In this document: piece after piece, positions 1-7,114 of the stretch
Layout: the number at the start of each line of letters is the position of its first letter
Numbering within the stretch: position 1 is the first letter of the stretch
From: Zeimonas sediminis
Lineage (GTDB): Bacteria > Pseudomonadota > Gammaproteobacteria > Burkholderiales > Burkholderiaceae_E
DNA: 64,000 nt
Assembly: GCF_023721795.1 (NCBI RefSeq)
Contig: NZ_JAMQYE010000001.1
Coordinates: 1 to 64,000 of the forward strand
Direction: 5' to 3'
Notes under the pieces: model-generated
Told to the model about the DNA's origin: nothing
The model's database searches: none
Seen by the model: the letters and a program-made list of their open reading frames with translations, nothing else
Translations under genes and position numbers: made by a program

Positions 1-31
1 AGTAGGACATCGTCAGGCACTCCTCTCCGAC

Positions 32-65
32 GCAAAAAAGCCACCCCACAGGGTGGCTTTTTTGC
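32..65. terminator. Strong bidirectional intrinsic terminator
   Basis: A perfect 15-bp inverted repeat (32-46 and 51-65) encloses a CACA loop. The stem core is GCCACCC/GGGTGGC, flanked by six A on one side and six T on the other, so it can end transcription in both directions. It most likely terminates a gene lying left of the window. Confidence 0.9.
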
Positions 66-290
66 TTTCCGGGCGCGTTGCTTTCGGGGTGCCTCGGCCA
101 CCGGCAGCGACACGCACCCGATCGAGGGTGGGGCAGGGGGTGGGGCAGGGGGCGGCTGATCGGCGGCGCGGGTTCGATCGGCCAGTCTCGCTCGATCGAC
201 TCCTTGGGCGTGCCAGCGGCCGAGTGTGGCGGGTCGAGCATCTGTAGTTAGTTCATCACCGGGAGTGATGACGGACATCCAGATTATTGA

Positions 291-320
291 TTGGAAATAT
301 GTATCGGCCGTCTCCATAAT
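291..320 (+). promoter_or_regulatory. Putative sigma-70 promoter
   Basis: TTGGAA (291-296) and CATAAT (315-320) are separated by 18 bp in an AT-rich island, 39 bp before the start codon at 359. The inverted repeat TCATCAC/GTGATGA at 253-271 lies just upstream and could be an operator. Assigned by consensus matching only. Confidence 0.45.
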
Positions 321-358
321 TCGGGTTATTGCAATGCAGCACGAATATGGAGTCCCAA

Positions 359-673
359 ATGAGCACGCTGGTTACCCATCACGACGGTCTCGATCGCGTT
401 CTTCGCGGCGTGCAAGTGGTGGTCGAAGGGCTTTATGCCGGCTTTCGTGGTCCGGTCGGCGCGACCTCTGCCAGTGCGAATGCTGCTGTGCAGCATCCGG
501 TCGGTGCGAGCGCGGAGCCGGCGCCTGTCGCCAAGCCGGGCGTCCTTGCCCGCTGGATCGCCGATCGGAAGCGCCGGCGTCAGGAACGCGAGTTCGAAGC
601 CCTGCTGATGGCCGATCCGCGGATGCACAACGAGTTCATGGCCGCCAAGGCGCGGTCCGAATGGCAGGCCTGA
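359..673 (+). CDS. Small protein of unknown function (104 aa)
   Basis: I do not recognise the family. The start at 359 is chosen because TGGAG lies six bases upstream; an in-frame ATG at 347 is less well placed. The N-terminal half (residues 1-70) is Ala/Val/Pro-rich and probably disordered. The C-terminal third is strongly basic and then helical, with RKRRRQEREFEALL followed by DPRMHNEF. No signal peptide or membrane segment is seen. It forms a one-gene unit with its own promoter upstream and an intrinsic terminator at 751-781. The base composition of the gene matches its neighbours. A nucleic-acid-binding or regulatory role is conceivable from the basic tract but unsupported. Confidence 0.7.
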   Translation: MSTLVTHHDGLDRVLRGVQVVVEGLYAGFRGPVGATSASANAAVQHPVGASAEPAPVAKPGVLARWIADRKRRRQEREFEALLMADPRMHNEFMAAKARSEWQA

Positions 674-748
674 GGCCTGTTCACTGAATTGCGGGGGCCG
701 GGAGCCGACCCCCGAACCGATGTCTCCTCCTCCACCTCTCCGGTGGAT

Positions 749-1684
749 TCAGCCCGAACCTTCCCGGTTCGGGCTTTTTTTATGGCGCGCTGCCGCGCCG
801 GAGGTGACCAGCCAGATGCCCGGCAGCAGCAGGGCGGTGCCGGCCCAGTGGTACCAGTACGGCTGCTCGCCCAGCAGGAGCCACGTGGCCGCCGTCGCGT
901 AGGGCGGGCCGAGATAGAGGACGACGCCGGCCCGAGCGGGGCCGAGCTGCTTCTGGATGAAGGAGTAGGCTTGGTAGGCGCCGAAGCCCGGAAGCAGGCC
1001 GGCCGCGACGACGAGCACCAGCGTCTTCGTGTCGAGCTTCGGCGGTCCGAGGACGATCGCTTCGGCGATCGTGAAAGGTGTGAGCACGACGAGGCCCGCG
1101 ATGACGATCGCCGTCAGGCGCGCGAACGGGTCGAGCACGGTCGGCCTGGCCTGCAGCATCAGCGAGTAGACGGTCCATGCGCTGGCCGCAGCGACGATCC
1201 ACAGGTCGCCGGGCGTGAAACGCAGCGAGAGCAGGGCGCCCGGCGAGCCCTTGAGGATGATCAGCAGCACACCGGCCACGGCGATCGCGAGTCCCAGCGT
1301 CTGGCGCGGCGAGAGCCTGTCGCCGAGCCACAGGACCGACGCGACGGCGATCAGGACCGGCGAAATCGCGTAGATCAGGCCGATGTTCATGCCGGTGGTG
1401 GTCTTCGCGCCGATGTAGACGAAGGCGCCGCAGATCCACATGCCGAGCGCGCCGAACACGAGCAGGTCGCGCCACTCGCGGCGCCAGGCAGGCCAGTTCG
1501 CCCGCAGGGCCGGCCACGCGATCGGGAGCATCGCGAGCAGGGCCACCAGCCAGCGGAAGAAGGCGAGCGCGTGCGGCTCGATGACGCCCACCGCAGACCT
1601 GGCGATCACGTAGTTGGCCGCCCACAGCGACGGGGCGACGAAGACCAGGACGTAGGCGATTCGGAGGCGGGTTTCGGGGCGCAT
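749..1684 (-). CDS. DMT-superfamily (EamA) exporter
   Basis: Integral inner-membrane transporter of the drug/metabolite family, with about ten hydrophobic segments arranged as two EamA repeats over roughly 311 residues, the usual length. The first segment begins right after the start (LRIAYVLVFVAPSLWAANYV) and a second half opens with TPGDLWIVAAASAWTVYSL. The substrate cannot be predicted; relatives export amino acids or metabolites. The start is uncertain. ATG at 1684 is used here; TTG at 1753 would add 23 residues with no hydrophobic character. The last ten residues (KKSPNREGSG) are encoded by the terminator of the opposite gene, so the tail is probably not functionally constrained. Monocistronic. 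Confidence 0.85.
   Translation of the reverse strand: MRPETRLRIAYVLVFVAPSLWAANYVIARSAVGVIEPHALAFFRWLVALLAMLPIAWPALRANWPAWRREWRDLLVFGALGMWICGAFVYIGAKTTTGMNIGLIYAISPVLIAVASVLWLGDRLSPRQTLGLAIAVAGVLLIILKGSPGALLSLRFTPGDLWIVAAASAWTVYSLMLQARPTVLDPFARLTAIVIAGLVVLTPFTIAEAIVLGPPKLDTKTLVLVVAAGLLPGFGAYQAYSFIQKQLGPARAGVVLYLGPPYATAATWLLLGEQPYWYHWAGTALLLPGIWLVTSGAAARHKKSPNREGSG
751..781 (+). terminator. Intrinsic terminator embedded in the end of the opposing gene
   Basis: A 10-bp stem AGCCCGAACC (751-760) / GGTTCGGGCT (766-775) with loop TTCCC is followed by a run of seven T (775-781). A smaller hairpin TCCACC/GGTGGA (731-747) precedes it. It terminates the 359-673 gene. The same bases encode the last codons of the opposing DMT transporter gene. 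Confidence 0.9.
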
Positions 1685-1833
1685 GGCGCGGGCAGGCGGA
1701 GTCGCGGGCAGGCGGAGTTCGTCGCGGATGATGTCACGAGGCGGGGCCTTCAACGCGGCTTGAATTCCGTGATTCGGCTGCCATCTGTGAAACTGGAACC
1801 CCGGCGGAACCGGAACCCAACCAGGATCGGATC

Positions 1834-2283
1834 ATGAACACGCAAGGCGCCTCGACGACCCAGGTCGTCTGTCCCCACTGCAATGCGGTCAACCGGGTGC
1901 CGGCCGACCGGCTCGGCGACGGACCGAGTTGCGGGCGCTGCGGCAAGCCCTTGTTCGCCGGCTCGCCGGCGGAGCTCGACGCGGAAGCCTTCGAGCGGCA
2001 CGTCGCGCGCAGCGAGATCCCGGTTGTGGTCGACTTCTGGGCGCCCTGGTGCGGCCCGTGCCGGATGATGGCGCCGGCCTTCGCCCAGGCTGCCGCGCAG
2101 CTCGAGCCCTCGGCGAGGCTGGCCAAGCTCGACACCGAGCAGGCGCAGGCGGTGGCCGCCCGCTACGGCATCCGCAGCATCCCGACGATGATCGTGTTCC
2201 GCGGCGGCAGGGAGGTCGCGCGGACCGCGGGCGCGATGAGCGGGCCGGACATCGTGCGCTGGGTGCGCGGCGCCTTGCGCTGA
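1834..2283 (+). CDS. trxC: Thioredoxin 2 (zinc-binding thioredoxin TrxC)
   Basis: Cytoplasmic disulfide reductase. The 149-residue protein carries the TrxC-specific N-terminal zinc module, with CPHC at residues 13-16 and CGRC at 33-36. The thioredoxin fold follows, with active site WCGPC (Cys73 and Cys76) and the cis-proline segment IPT. The length matches the E. coli protein (139 aa) plus a short N-terminal extension. In E. coli trxC belongs to the OxyR response, but no OxyR site was identified here. The gene stands alone, converging with the DUF1850 gene 17 bp downstream. Confidence 0.96.
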   Translation: MNTQGASTTQVVCPHCNAVNRVPADRLGDGPSCGRCGKPLFAGSPAELDAEAFERHVARSEIPVVVDFWAPWCGPCRMMAPAFAQAAAQLEPSARLAKLDTEQAQAVAARYGIRSIPTMIVFRGGREVARTAGAMSGPDIVRWVRGALR

Positions 2284-2300
2284 GGCCGCGGGCGCTCGGG

Positions 2301-2732
2301 TCAGCCGCGTCGCTGGGGGCGATCGGGTCGCCCGGTGCGGCAGGGCAGCAGTTCGATCGTGCCGGTTGCCGGCGTTCCGGACGTCGACCGCGGAACGTAG
2401 GCGCGCAGGGGCCGGCAGCCCTGTCGCGTGCAGAGCCGCCAGTCGTCGGTGTAGTCGGATAGCGCAAGCCTGAGTCGCGAGACCTCGAGCCCCGTGCCTG
2501 ATGCGTGCCAGACCCCGTCGCGCAGGACGGCGCCTTCGGGCGGTTCCATGCCGGCCCCCGAGCCGCGCAGGCGCGACTCGACGAGGCGCAGCGTTCGGCG
2601 CGCCGGGTCGATCCGCCAGTCCTCTTCCCAGCGGACCTTCTCGATCGAGTGGATCCAGTCGAGCGTGAACCGATCGACCGGAAGCGAGGCGACGATCGTC
2701 GTCGCGACCGCGAGGCACAGGCCGATCGTCAC
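2301..2732 (-). CDS. DUF1850 protein of a TAXI-TRAP transporter locus
   Basis: This 143-aa protein has a hydrophobic N-terminus and the DUF1850 pattern: an aromatic DWIHS followed by a VRWEEDW block. DUF1850 genes are typically found beside TAXI-type TRAP transporters, and here the gene follows the permease on the same strand with a 72-bp gap. The start is GTG at 2732. The role of DUF1850 in transport is unknown; it could be an exported accessory protein or act on the transporter. The family call rests on the motif and the neighbourhood together. Confidence 0.8.
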   Translation of the reverse strand: MTIGLCLAVATTIVASLPVDRFTLDWIHSIEKVRWEEDWRIDPARRTLRLVESRLRGSGAGMEPPEGAVLRDGVWHASGTGLEVSRLRLALSDYTDDWRLCTRQGCRPLRAYVPRSTSGTPATGTIELLPCRTGRPDRPQRRG

Positions 2733-2804
2733 GGGCGGCTTGCCGGTCGCATCACCGGGCTCGCGCGCGGCTCGTCGCCGCGCGCGCGTGGCTGACGGGG
2801 AGGT

Positions 2805-4865
2805 TCACCGCCGGCGCGCGCGGAACCAGTGGACGCCTATCGCGGCCGCGCAAAGCGCGAAGCCGATCTCGTCGGTGATCGGCAGCGCGACCACCAGCAT
2901 GAAGGCCCCGGTCGCCGCCAGGAGTCGCTCCGGCCACGACAGCGGCGCCCACAGGTAGCCGATGCTGGCGGCGCCCCACAGGCCGATCGCGAGCAGGGCC
3001 TTGAACAGCACGTAGGCGGTGTCGAGAAGGGTTCCGGACTGCAGCATCAGCGCCGGGGCGTAGACCGCCATGAAGGGCACGACGAAGCCGGCAATCGCGA
3101 TCCGCATCGCCTGCACCCCGATCGTTAGGCCGGGCGCGCGCGCGATCGGCGACGCCGCGTAGGCGGCCAGCGCGACCGGGGGCGTCAGGTCGGCCATGAT
3201 CCCGAAGTAGAAGACGAACATGTGCGAGACGATCAGCGGCACGCCCATCTCGAGCAGCGCCGGCGCCGCCAGCGAGCTGGTGATGATGTAGTTGGGGATC
3301 GTCGGGATGCCCATGCCCAGCACCAGGCAGGTCAGCATCGTGAGCAGCAGCGACAGGAACAGGCTGTGCTTGCCGAGCTCGATCACGTAGCTGCCGAAGG
3401 AAGTGGCCGCGCCGGTCAGCGTCATGACGCCGATGATCACGCCGACCAGCGAGCACGCGACGCCTACCGACAGCGCGTTCTTCGCGCCCTCGGCGAGCCC
3501 GTTCAGGGCGAGCCTGAGCACCTCGCGGCCGCTGTGCATCCAGAGGTTCGCCGCGATCAGCAGGCCGATCACCACGAACACCGCGGTGATGCCCCAGCGC
3601 AGGAACGAGGACGAGAGCAGGCCGAGCCCGATCCAGAAGATGATGCGCAGCACGGTGTTCGGCGCCCGCGAGATCGCAGCGGCGCCGAAGATCAGGATCA
3701 CGGTGGCCGCAAGGCCGACCGTGCCGGAGAACAGCGGCGTGTAGCCGGCGAACAGCAGCCAGACCAGCGCTGCCAGCGGCAGGATCAGGTACCAGCTGCG
3801 CTTCACCGCAGCCCAGGGATCCGGGCATTCCTCCTTCGGTATGCCGGTCAGCCCGAGGCGGCCCGCCTCGAGGTGGACCATCCAGAAGGCCGTGGCGAAG
3901 TAGAGGATGGCCGGGATCAGGGCGGCCTTGACGATCTCGAGATAGGGAACGCCGATCGTCTCCGCCATGATGAACGCCACCGCGCCCATCACCGGCGGCA
4001 TGATCTGGCCGCCCATGCTCGAGGTGGCCTCCACGCCGCCGGCGAACGCGGGCCGGTAGCCGAAGCGCTTCATCAGCGGGATCGTGAACTGGCCGGTGGT
4101 GACCACGTTCGCGACGCCCGAGCCGTTGATCGTGCCCATCAGGCCCGACGCGACGACCGAGACCTTCGCCGGTCCGCCCCGGGTGTGGCCCACGGTACCC
4201 AGCGAGAAGTCGGTGAACAGCCGGATCATCCCGGCCTGCTCGAGAAAGGTGCCGAACAGGATGAACAGGAAGATGTAGGTCGACGAGACGTAGGTGGGGA
4301 TGCCGTACACGCCCTCGGTGCCGAAGGACATCTGGTTGATGACCTGGTCGAGTCCGTAGCCGCGATGCGCGAGCGCGCCGGGCAGGTGCTGGCCGAACAT
4401 CGCGTAGGCGAGAAAGGTCGCGCAGATCAGCGGCAACGCGGGCCCCATGACCCGCCGGGCGGCCTCGAAGACCAGCGCAAGCACCGCGATGCCGACCCAC
4501 AGGTCCATGGTGGTCAGTTCGCCGGAGCGCAGGATCAGCTCTTCCTCGAAGATCCACTGGTAGAAGCCGAGCGCGAAGCCCGCGATGCCCAGCGTCCAGC
4601 CGAACCAGTGGCTGCCGCGACCGCCCCTGGACCAGGTCGGCAGCGCGGCGAAGGCCAGCAGCATCAGGAAGCCCACGTGCAGCGAGCGCATGACCAGGCT
4701 CGACAGCGGCGCGTAGGCCGCGGTGTAGACCTGGTAGGCCGAGAAGGCGACCGCGATCCAGAAGATCGTCCGGGTCGCCCTGGGCGAGCGGTGGCCGAAG
4801 ATGTTGTGGGGGTCGTCGGCTGCGGGGCTCGCGGCCCCGGTCGCCTCGCTGGCCTGAGCGGACAT
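2805..4865 (-). CDS. TRAP transporter permease, fused small and large subunits (TAXI type)
   Basis: Inner-membrane permease of 686 residues that fuses the 4-TM (DctQ-like) and 12-TM (DctM-like) subunits, as is usual for TAXI systems. Sections such as FGTFLEQAGMIRLF, GTINGSGVANVVTTGQFTIP and LGMGIPTIPNYIITSSL are typical of the large subunit. It imports an unidentified solute, probably an organic acid, driven by an ion gradient and delivered by the binding protein encoded upstream. The start at 4865 is preceded by GGAG; the open frame extends to 4958 but has no ribosome site there. A terminator-like hairpin lies between it and the binding-protein gene, which would lower permease expression relative to the binding protein. 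Confidence 0.93.
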   Translation of the reverse strand: MSAQASEATGAASPAADDPHNIFGHRSPRATRTIFWIAVAFSAYQVYTAAYAPLSSLVMRSLHVGFLMLLAFAALPTWSRGGRGSHWFGWTLGIAGFALGFYQWIFEEELILRSGELTTMDLWVGIAVLALVFEAARRVMGPALPLICATFLAYAMFGQHLPGALAHRGYGLDQVINQMSFGTEGVYGIPTYVSSTYIFLFILFGTFLEQAGMIRLFTDFSLGTVGHTRGGPAKVSVVASGLMGTINGSGVANVVTTGQFTIPLMKRFGYRPAFAGGVEATSSMGGQIMPPVMGAVAFIMAETIGVPYLEIVKAALIPAILYFATAFWMVHLEAGRLGLTGIPKEECPDPWAAVKRSWYLILPLAALVWLLFAGYTPLFSGTVGLAATVILIFGAAAISRAPNTVLRIIFWIGLGLLSSSFLRWGITAVFVVIGLLIAANLWMHSGREVLRLALNGLAEGAKNALSVGVACSLVGVIIGVMTLTGAATSFGSYVIELGKHSLFLSLLLTMLTCLVLGMGIPTIPNYIITSSLAAPALLEMGVPLIVSHMFVFYFGIMADLTPPVALAAYAASPIARAPGLTIGVQAMRIAIAGFVVPFMAVYAPALMLQSGTLLDTAYVLFKALLAIGLWGAASIGYLWAPLSWPERLLAATGAFMLVVALPITDEIGFALCAAAIGVHWFRARRR

Positions 4866-4880
4866 CGGGAGTCTCCGGAC

Positions 4881-4951
4881 GAAACGAAAAGAGGGACGCG
4901 GCTGCCGCGTCCCTCGCAGGACTGCGCGGGCCCGCGCGGGGCGCGGGCCCG
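4881..4951 (-). terminator. Attenuator hairpins between TAXI binding protein and permease
   Basis: Two adjacent hairpins are seen. CGGGCCCGCGC (4927-4937) pairs with its complement at 4941-4951. GAGGGACGCGG (4891-4901) pairs with 4905-4915 over a 3-base loop. On the minus strand the second is followed by TTTTCGTTTC, giving a typical intrinsic terminator inside the operon. This probably makes a short, abundant binding-protein transcript plus some read-through. Confidence 0.8.
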
Positions 4952-4959
4952 GGGGCACC

Positions 4960-5913
4960 TTACTTCAGGACGCCCTTCTCACGGTAGTACTTCTCGGCGC
5001 CGGGATGCAGCGGCAGGGGCATGCCCTTGACCGCGTTCTCGAGCGAGATCCGCTTGGCCGCGGCGTGCGCCGAAACCATCTGGTCGAGGTTCTCGAACAG
5101 CGACTTCGCCATCTTGTAGGCGATGTCGTCGCTGACGCCGGAGTGCGTGACCAGGAAGTTGTTGATCGCCGCGGTCGGCACGTCGGCCGCCTGGCCCTCG
5201 TAGGTGCCCGCCGGGATCATTGCCGACTGGTAGGCCGCGTCGCCGATCTTGGCGACGACGTCGGCCGGCACCGGGATGACGACGATCTTGATCGCGGTGG
5301 CCAGGTCGCGGATCGACGCGACACCGAGGCCCGCCGACTGCAGCGTGGCGTCGAGCTGGCGGTTCTTGATCAGCTCGACCGACTCGCCGAAGGGCAGGTA
5401 CTCGACCTTGGAGAAGTCCTGGTAGCTCATGCCGGCGGCCTTGAAGACCGCGCGCGCGTTGAGCTCGGTGCCCGAGCGCGGGGCGCCCACCGACACGCGC
5501 TTGCCCTTCAGGTCGGCGAGCGACTTGATGCCCGAGTCGGCGCTGGCGACGATCTGCACGTAGTTCGGATAGATGGCCGCGATGCCGCGCAGCTTGTTCA
5601 GCGGCGCCTTGAAGCCGACCTCGGCATTGCCCTTCCAGGCGTCGGACAGCGAATCGCCGAGCGTGAAGCCGATCTCGCCGCGACCCGCCTGCAGCAGGTT
5701 CAGGTTCTCGACCGAGGCCTTGGTCGACTGGACCGAAGCCTTTGCCTCGGGGATCGTCTTGCCGTAGATCTGGGACAGCGCGACGCCGAGCGGATAGTAG
5801 ATGCCGCTGGTGCCGCCGGTGAGGACGTTGATGAATTGCTGGGCTTGCGCGACGCCGCTCAGGCCGAGGCCGATCGCTGCGGCCGCGATGAAGCTGCGGA
5901 TGTGACGCTTCAT
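4960..5913 (-). CDS. TAXI-family TRAP transporter solute-binding protein
   Basis: Periplasmic receptor for the fused TRAP permease downstream. The 317-residue precursor starts MKRHIRSF at 5913. It has a clear signal peptide ending at VAQA-Q (cleavage after residue 24), then the TAXI signature LTGGTSGIYYPLG. The start at 5913 is preferred over an in-frame ATG at 5952 because it puts the positive charges and hydrophobic core at the right distance. The family binds carboxylates such as glutamate or 2-oxoglutarate, but no substrate can be read from the sequence. First gene of the operon binding protein-permease-DUF1850. Confidence 0.93.
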   Translation of the reverse strand: MKRHIRSFIAAAAIGLGLSGVAQAQQFINVLTGGTSGIYYPLGVALSQIYGKTIPEAKASVQSTKASVENLNLLQAGRGEIGFTLGDSLSDAWKGNAEVGFKAPLNKLRGIAAIYPNYVQIVASADSGIKSLADLKGKRVSVGAPRSGTELNARAVFKAAGMSYQDFSKVEYLPFGESVELIKNRQLDATLQSAGLGVASIRDLATAIKIVVIPVPADVVAKIGDAAYQSAMIPAGTYEGQAADVPTAAINNFLVTHSGVSDDIAYKMAKSLFENLDQMVSAHAAAKRISLENAVKGMPLPLHPGAEKYYREKGVLK

Positions 5914-6055
5914 GGGGTCTCCTGTGGTCCGGATGTCCGTGTCTTGGGGCATTCATTCTCTCAAATTTTTCGCCGCCTTCCCGACGCGGCTTCCCTTCGC
6001 GTGCCCAAGGAGCCGTCCTTGCCGAGGAGATCGCGGCGGGTGCCGGGGGGATGCG

Positions 6056-6114
6056 CCGGGCGCAGGGGGAATCCACCGGGCGCAGGGGGGATCCACCGGG
6101 CGCAGGGGATGCAC
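6056..6114. repeat. Three tandem copies of a 20-bp G-rich unit
   Basis: The unit CCGGGCGCAGGGGGAATCCA occurs at 6056-6075, 6076-6095 (one difference) and 6096-6114 (partial). It lies in the 297-bp gap between the divergent binding-protein gene and the nsrR-like gene. The rest of that gap has no recognised gene. Could reflect slippage or multiple protein-binding sites. Confidence 0.85.
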
Positions 6115-6210
6115 CGTCCGACGCGAGTTCCTGCGATTCGGCTAAGCTAGCGAAGGCAGCGGCGCATTGCGGGCCGGGTGCCGCCCTTTCGGTCCACCTG
6201 ACAGTTCCCG

Positions 6211-6648
6211 ATGCGCATTACCCAGCACACCGATTACGCCCTTCGCGTCCTGATGTACGTAGGCGGGAATCCGGGCAGGCTCGTGACGATCGCCGAGGTC
6301 GCCGAGCGCTTCGGAATCTCGCGCACCCACCTGATGAAGGTCGTCAACCGCCTGGTGCGCGACGGCTTCCTCTACGGCCAGCGCGGGAAGGGCGGCGGGC
6401 TGAAGCTGGGCATGCAGGCCGAGGAGATCAGCGTCGGCGAGATCATCCGCCGCATGGAGCCCGACCTGAACTTGGTCGAGTGCTTCGAACGGCGGGGCGC
6501 CTGCCTGGTCGACCGGGGCTGCCGGCTCAGGCGGGCCCTGAACGAGGCGCTCGACGCCTTCCTGGCGGTTCTGGACCGCTACTCGCTGAAGGACCTGCTC
6601 GACAGTCCGGCCACGCTCAGGCTGGTGACGGTGGCGCGGCCGGATTGA
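6211..6648 (+). CDS. nsrR: Rrf2-family repressor, NsrR-like nitric-oxide sensor
   Basis: This 145-aa Rrf2 regulator has a winged helix near residues 1-65 (ISRTHLMKVVNRLVRDGF) and three cysteines at 91, 98 and 104 suited to bind an Fe-S cluster. Asp8, the fourth ligand known in Streptomyces NsrR, is also present. NsrR represses nitric-oxide detoxification genes and releases DNA when NO attacks its cluster. No hmp, nor or similar target lies nearby, so its regulon must be elsewhere. It is clearly distinct from the IscR at 14183, which has Cys92, Cys98 and Cys104 and His107. An alternative reading is a generic Rrf2 regulator. Its stop codon abuts the stop of the next, opposing gene. Confidence 0.85.
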   Translation: MRITQHTDYALRVLMYVGGNPGRLVTIAEVAERFGISRTHLMKVVNRLVRDGFLYGQRGKGGGLKLGMQAEEISVGEIIRRMEPDLNLVECFERRGACLVDRGCRLRRALNEALDAFLAVLDRYSLKDLLDSPATLRLVTVARPD

Positions 6649-7104
6649 TCAGCGCCGCCGTCCGAACATCAGGCCGAGCAGCGCGCCCGCGATCGCGTCG
6701 AGCAGCACGATCGCGAGCGCGGCGCGCAGCATCGTGCCGGTCAGAAGGCTGGTGACGTCCCGGCCTCCGACGTCGGCGTCGTAGACGGCTCCCCCGGGAG
6801 CGAGCAGGCCTACCAGCATCACGTAGTCGAACAGCCAGTAGCCGAGCAAGCCGAGGAGCAGGGCGAGAACGGCGACCCGGATGCGCACGTCGAGCGTGCA
6901 GCCTCTTCGCTGCGACGTGGTCCACGCGGCCGCCGGGGCGGCGACGAGCGCCCCGATGTCCGGTCCGCCCAGCGGCCACCAGAGCTGCCGTGCGAACAGG
7001 TAGCCGAGGCCGACCGCCAGCGCGGCAGCCAGCGCCGCCGCGACCAGGCCGGCCAGCAGGCCGCTCCCGAACGCCGTGCCGGGGGGCACCGGGCTCGACG
7101 CCAT
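6649..7104 (-). CDS. Small membrane protein of unknown function
   Basis: This 151-aa protein is not recognised. It has three to four hydrophobic segments: residues ~12-38 (GLLAGLVAAALAAALAVGLG), a broad stretch near 75-103 (VAVLALLLGLLGYWLFDYVM) and a C-terminal one near 120-147. It ends with basic GRRR. It lies 10 bp after the Sel1-repeat gene on the same strand, so the two are probably co-transcribed. Its stop codon directly abuts that of the nsrR-like gene. Confidence 0.65.
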   Translation of the reverse strand: MASSPVPPGTAFGSGLLAGLVAAALAAALAVGLGYLFARQLWWPLGGPDIGALVAAPAAAWTTSQRRGCTLDVRIRVAVLALLLGLLGYWLFDYVMLVGLLAPGGAVYDADVGGRDVTSLLTGTMLRAALAIVLLDAIAGALLGLMFGRRR

Positions 7105-7114
7105 CAGGGCGCCG

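Larger units (their letters stand above)
1..358. other. Gene-free leader region at the window edge
   Basis: No credible coding region is seen. It holds a bidirectional terminator (32-65), a G-rich direct duplication (GGTGGGGCAGG twice around 127-152), a 7-bp inverted repeat TCATCAC/GTGATGA (253-259 and 265-271), and a noticeably AT-richer stretch (about 270-330) that carries a promoter-like pair for the gene starting at 359. Confidence 0.6.

Noticed and set aside
1-31. 3' end of a tRNA or gene at the window edge
   Set aside because: No TTCGA-type T arm or in-frame domain can be recognised in these 31 bases.
3222-5030. A 602-codon plus-strand open frame opposite the TRAP permease
   Set aside because: Composition is dominated by Arg, Asp, Gln and His repeats with no domain; it is the antisense shadow of a clearly recognised permease gene in GC-rich DNA.
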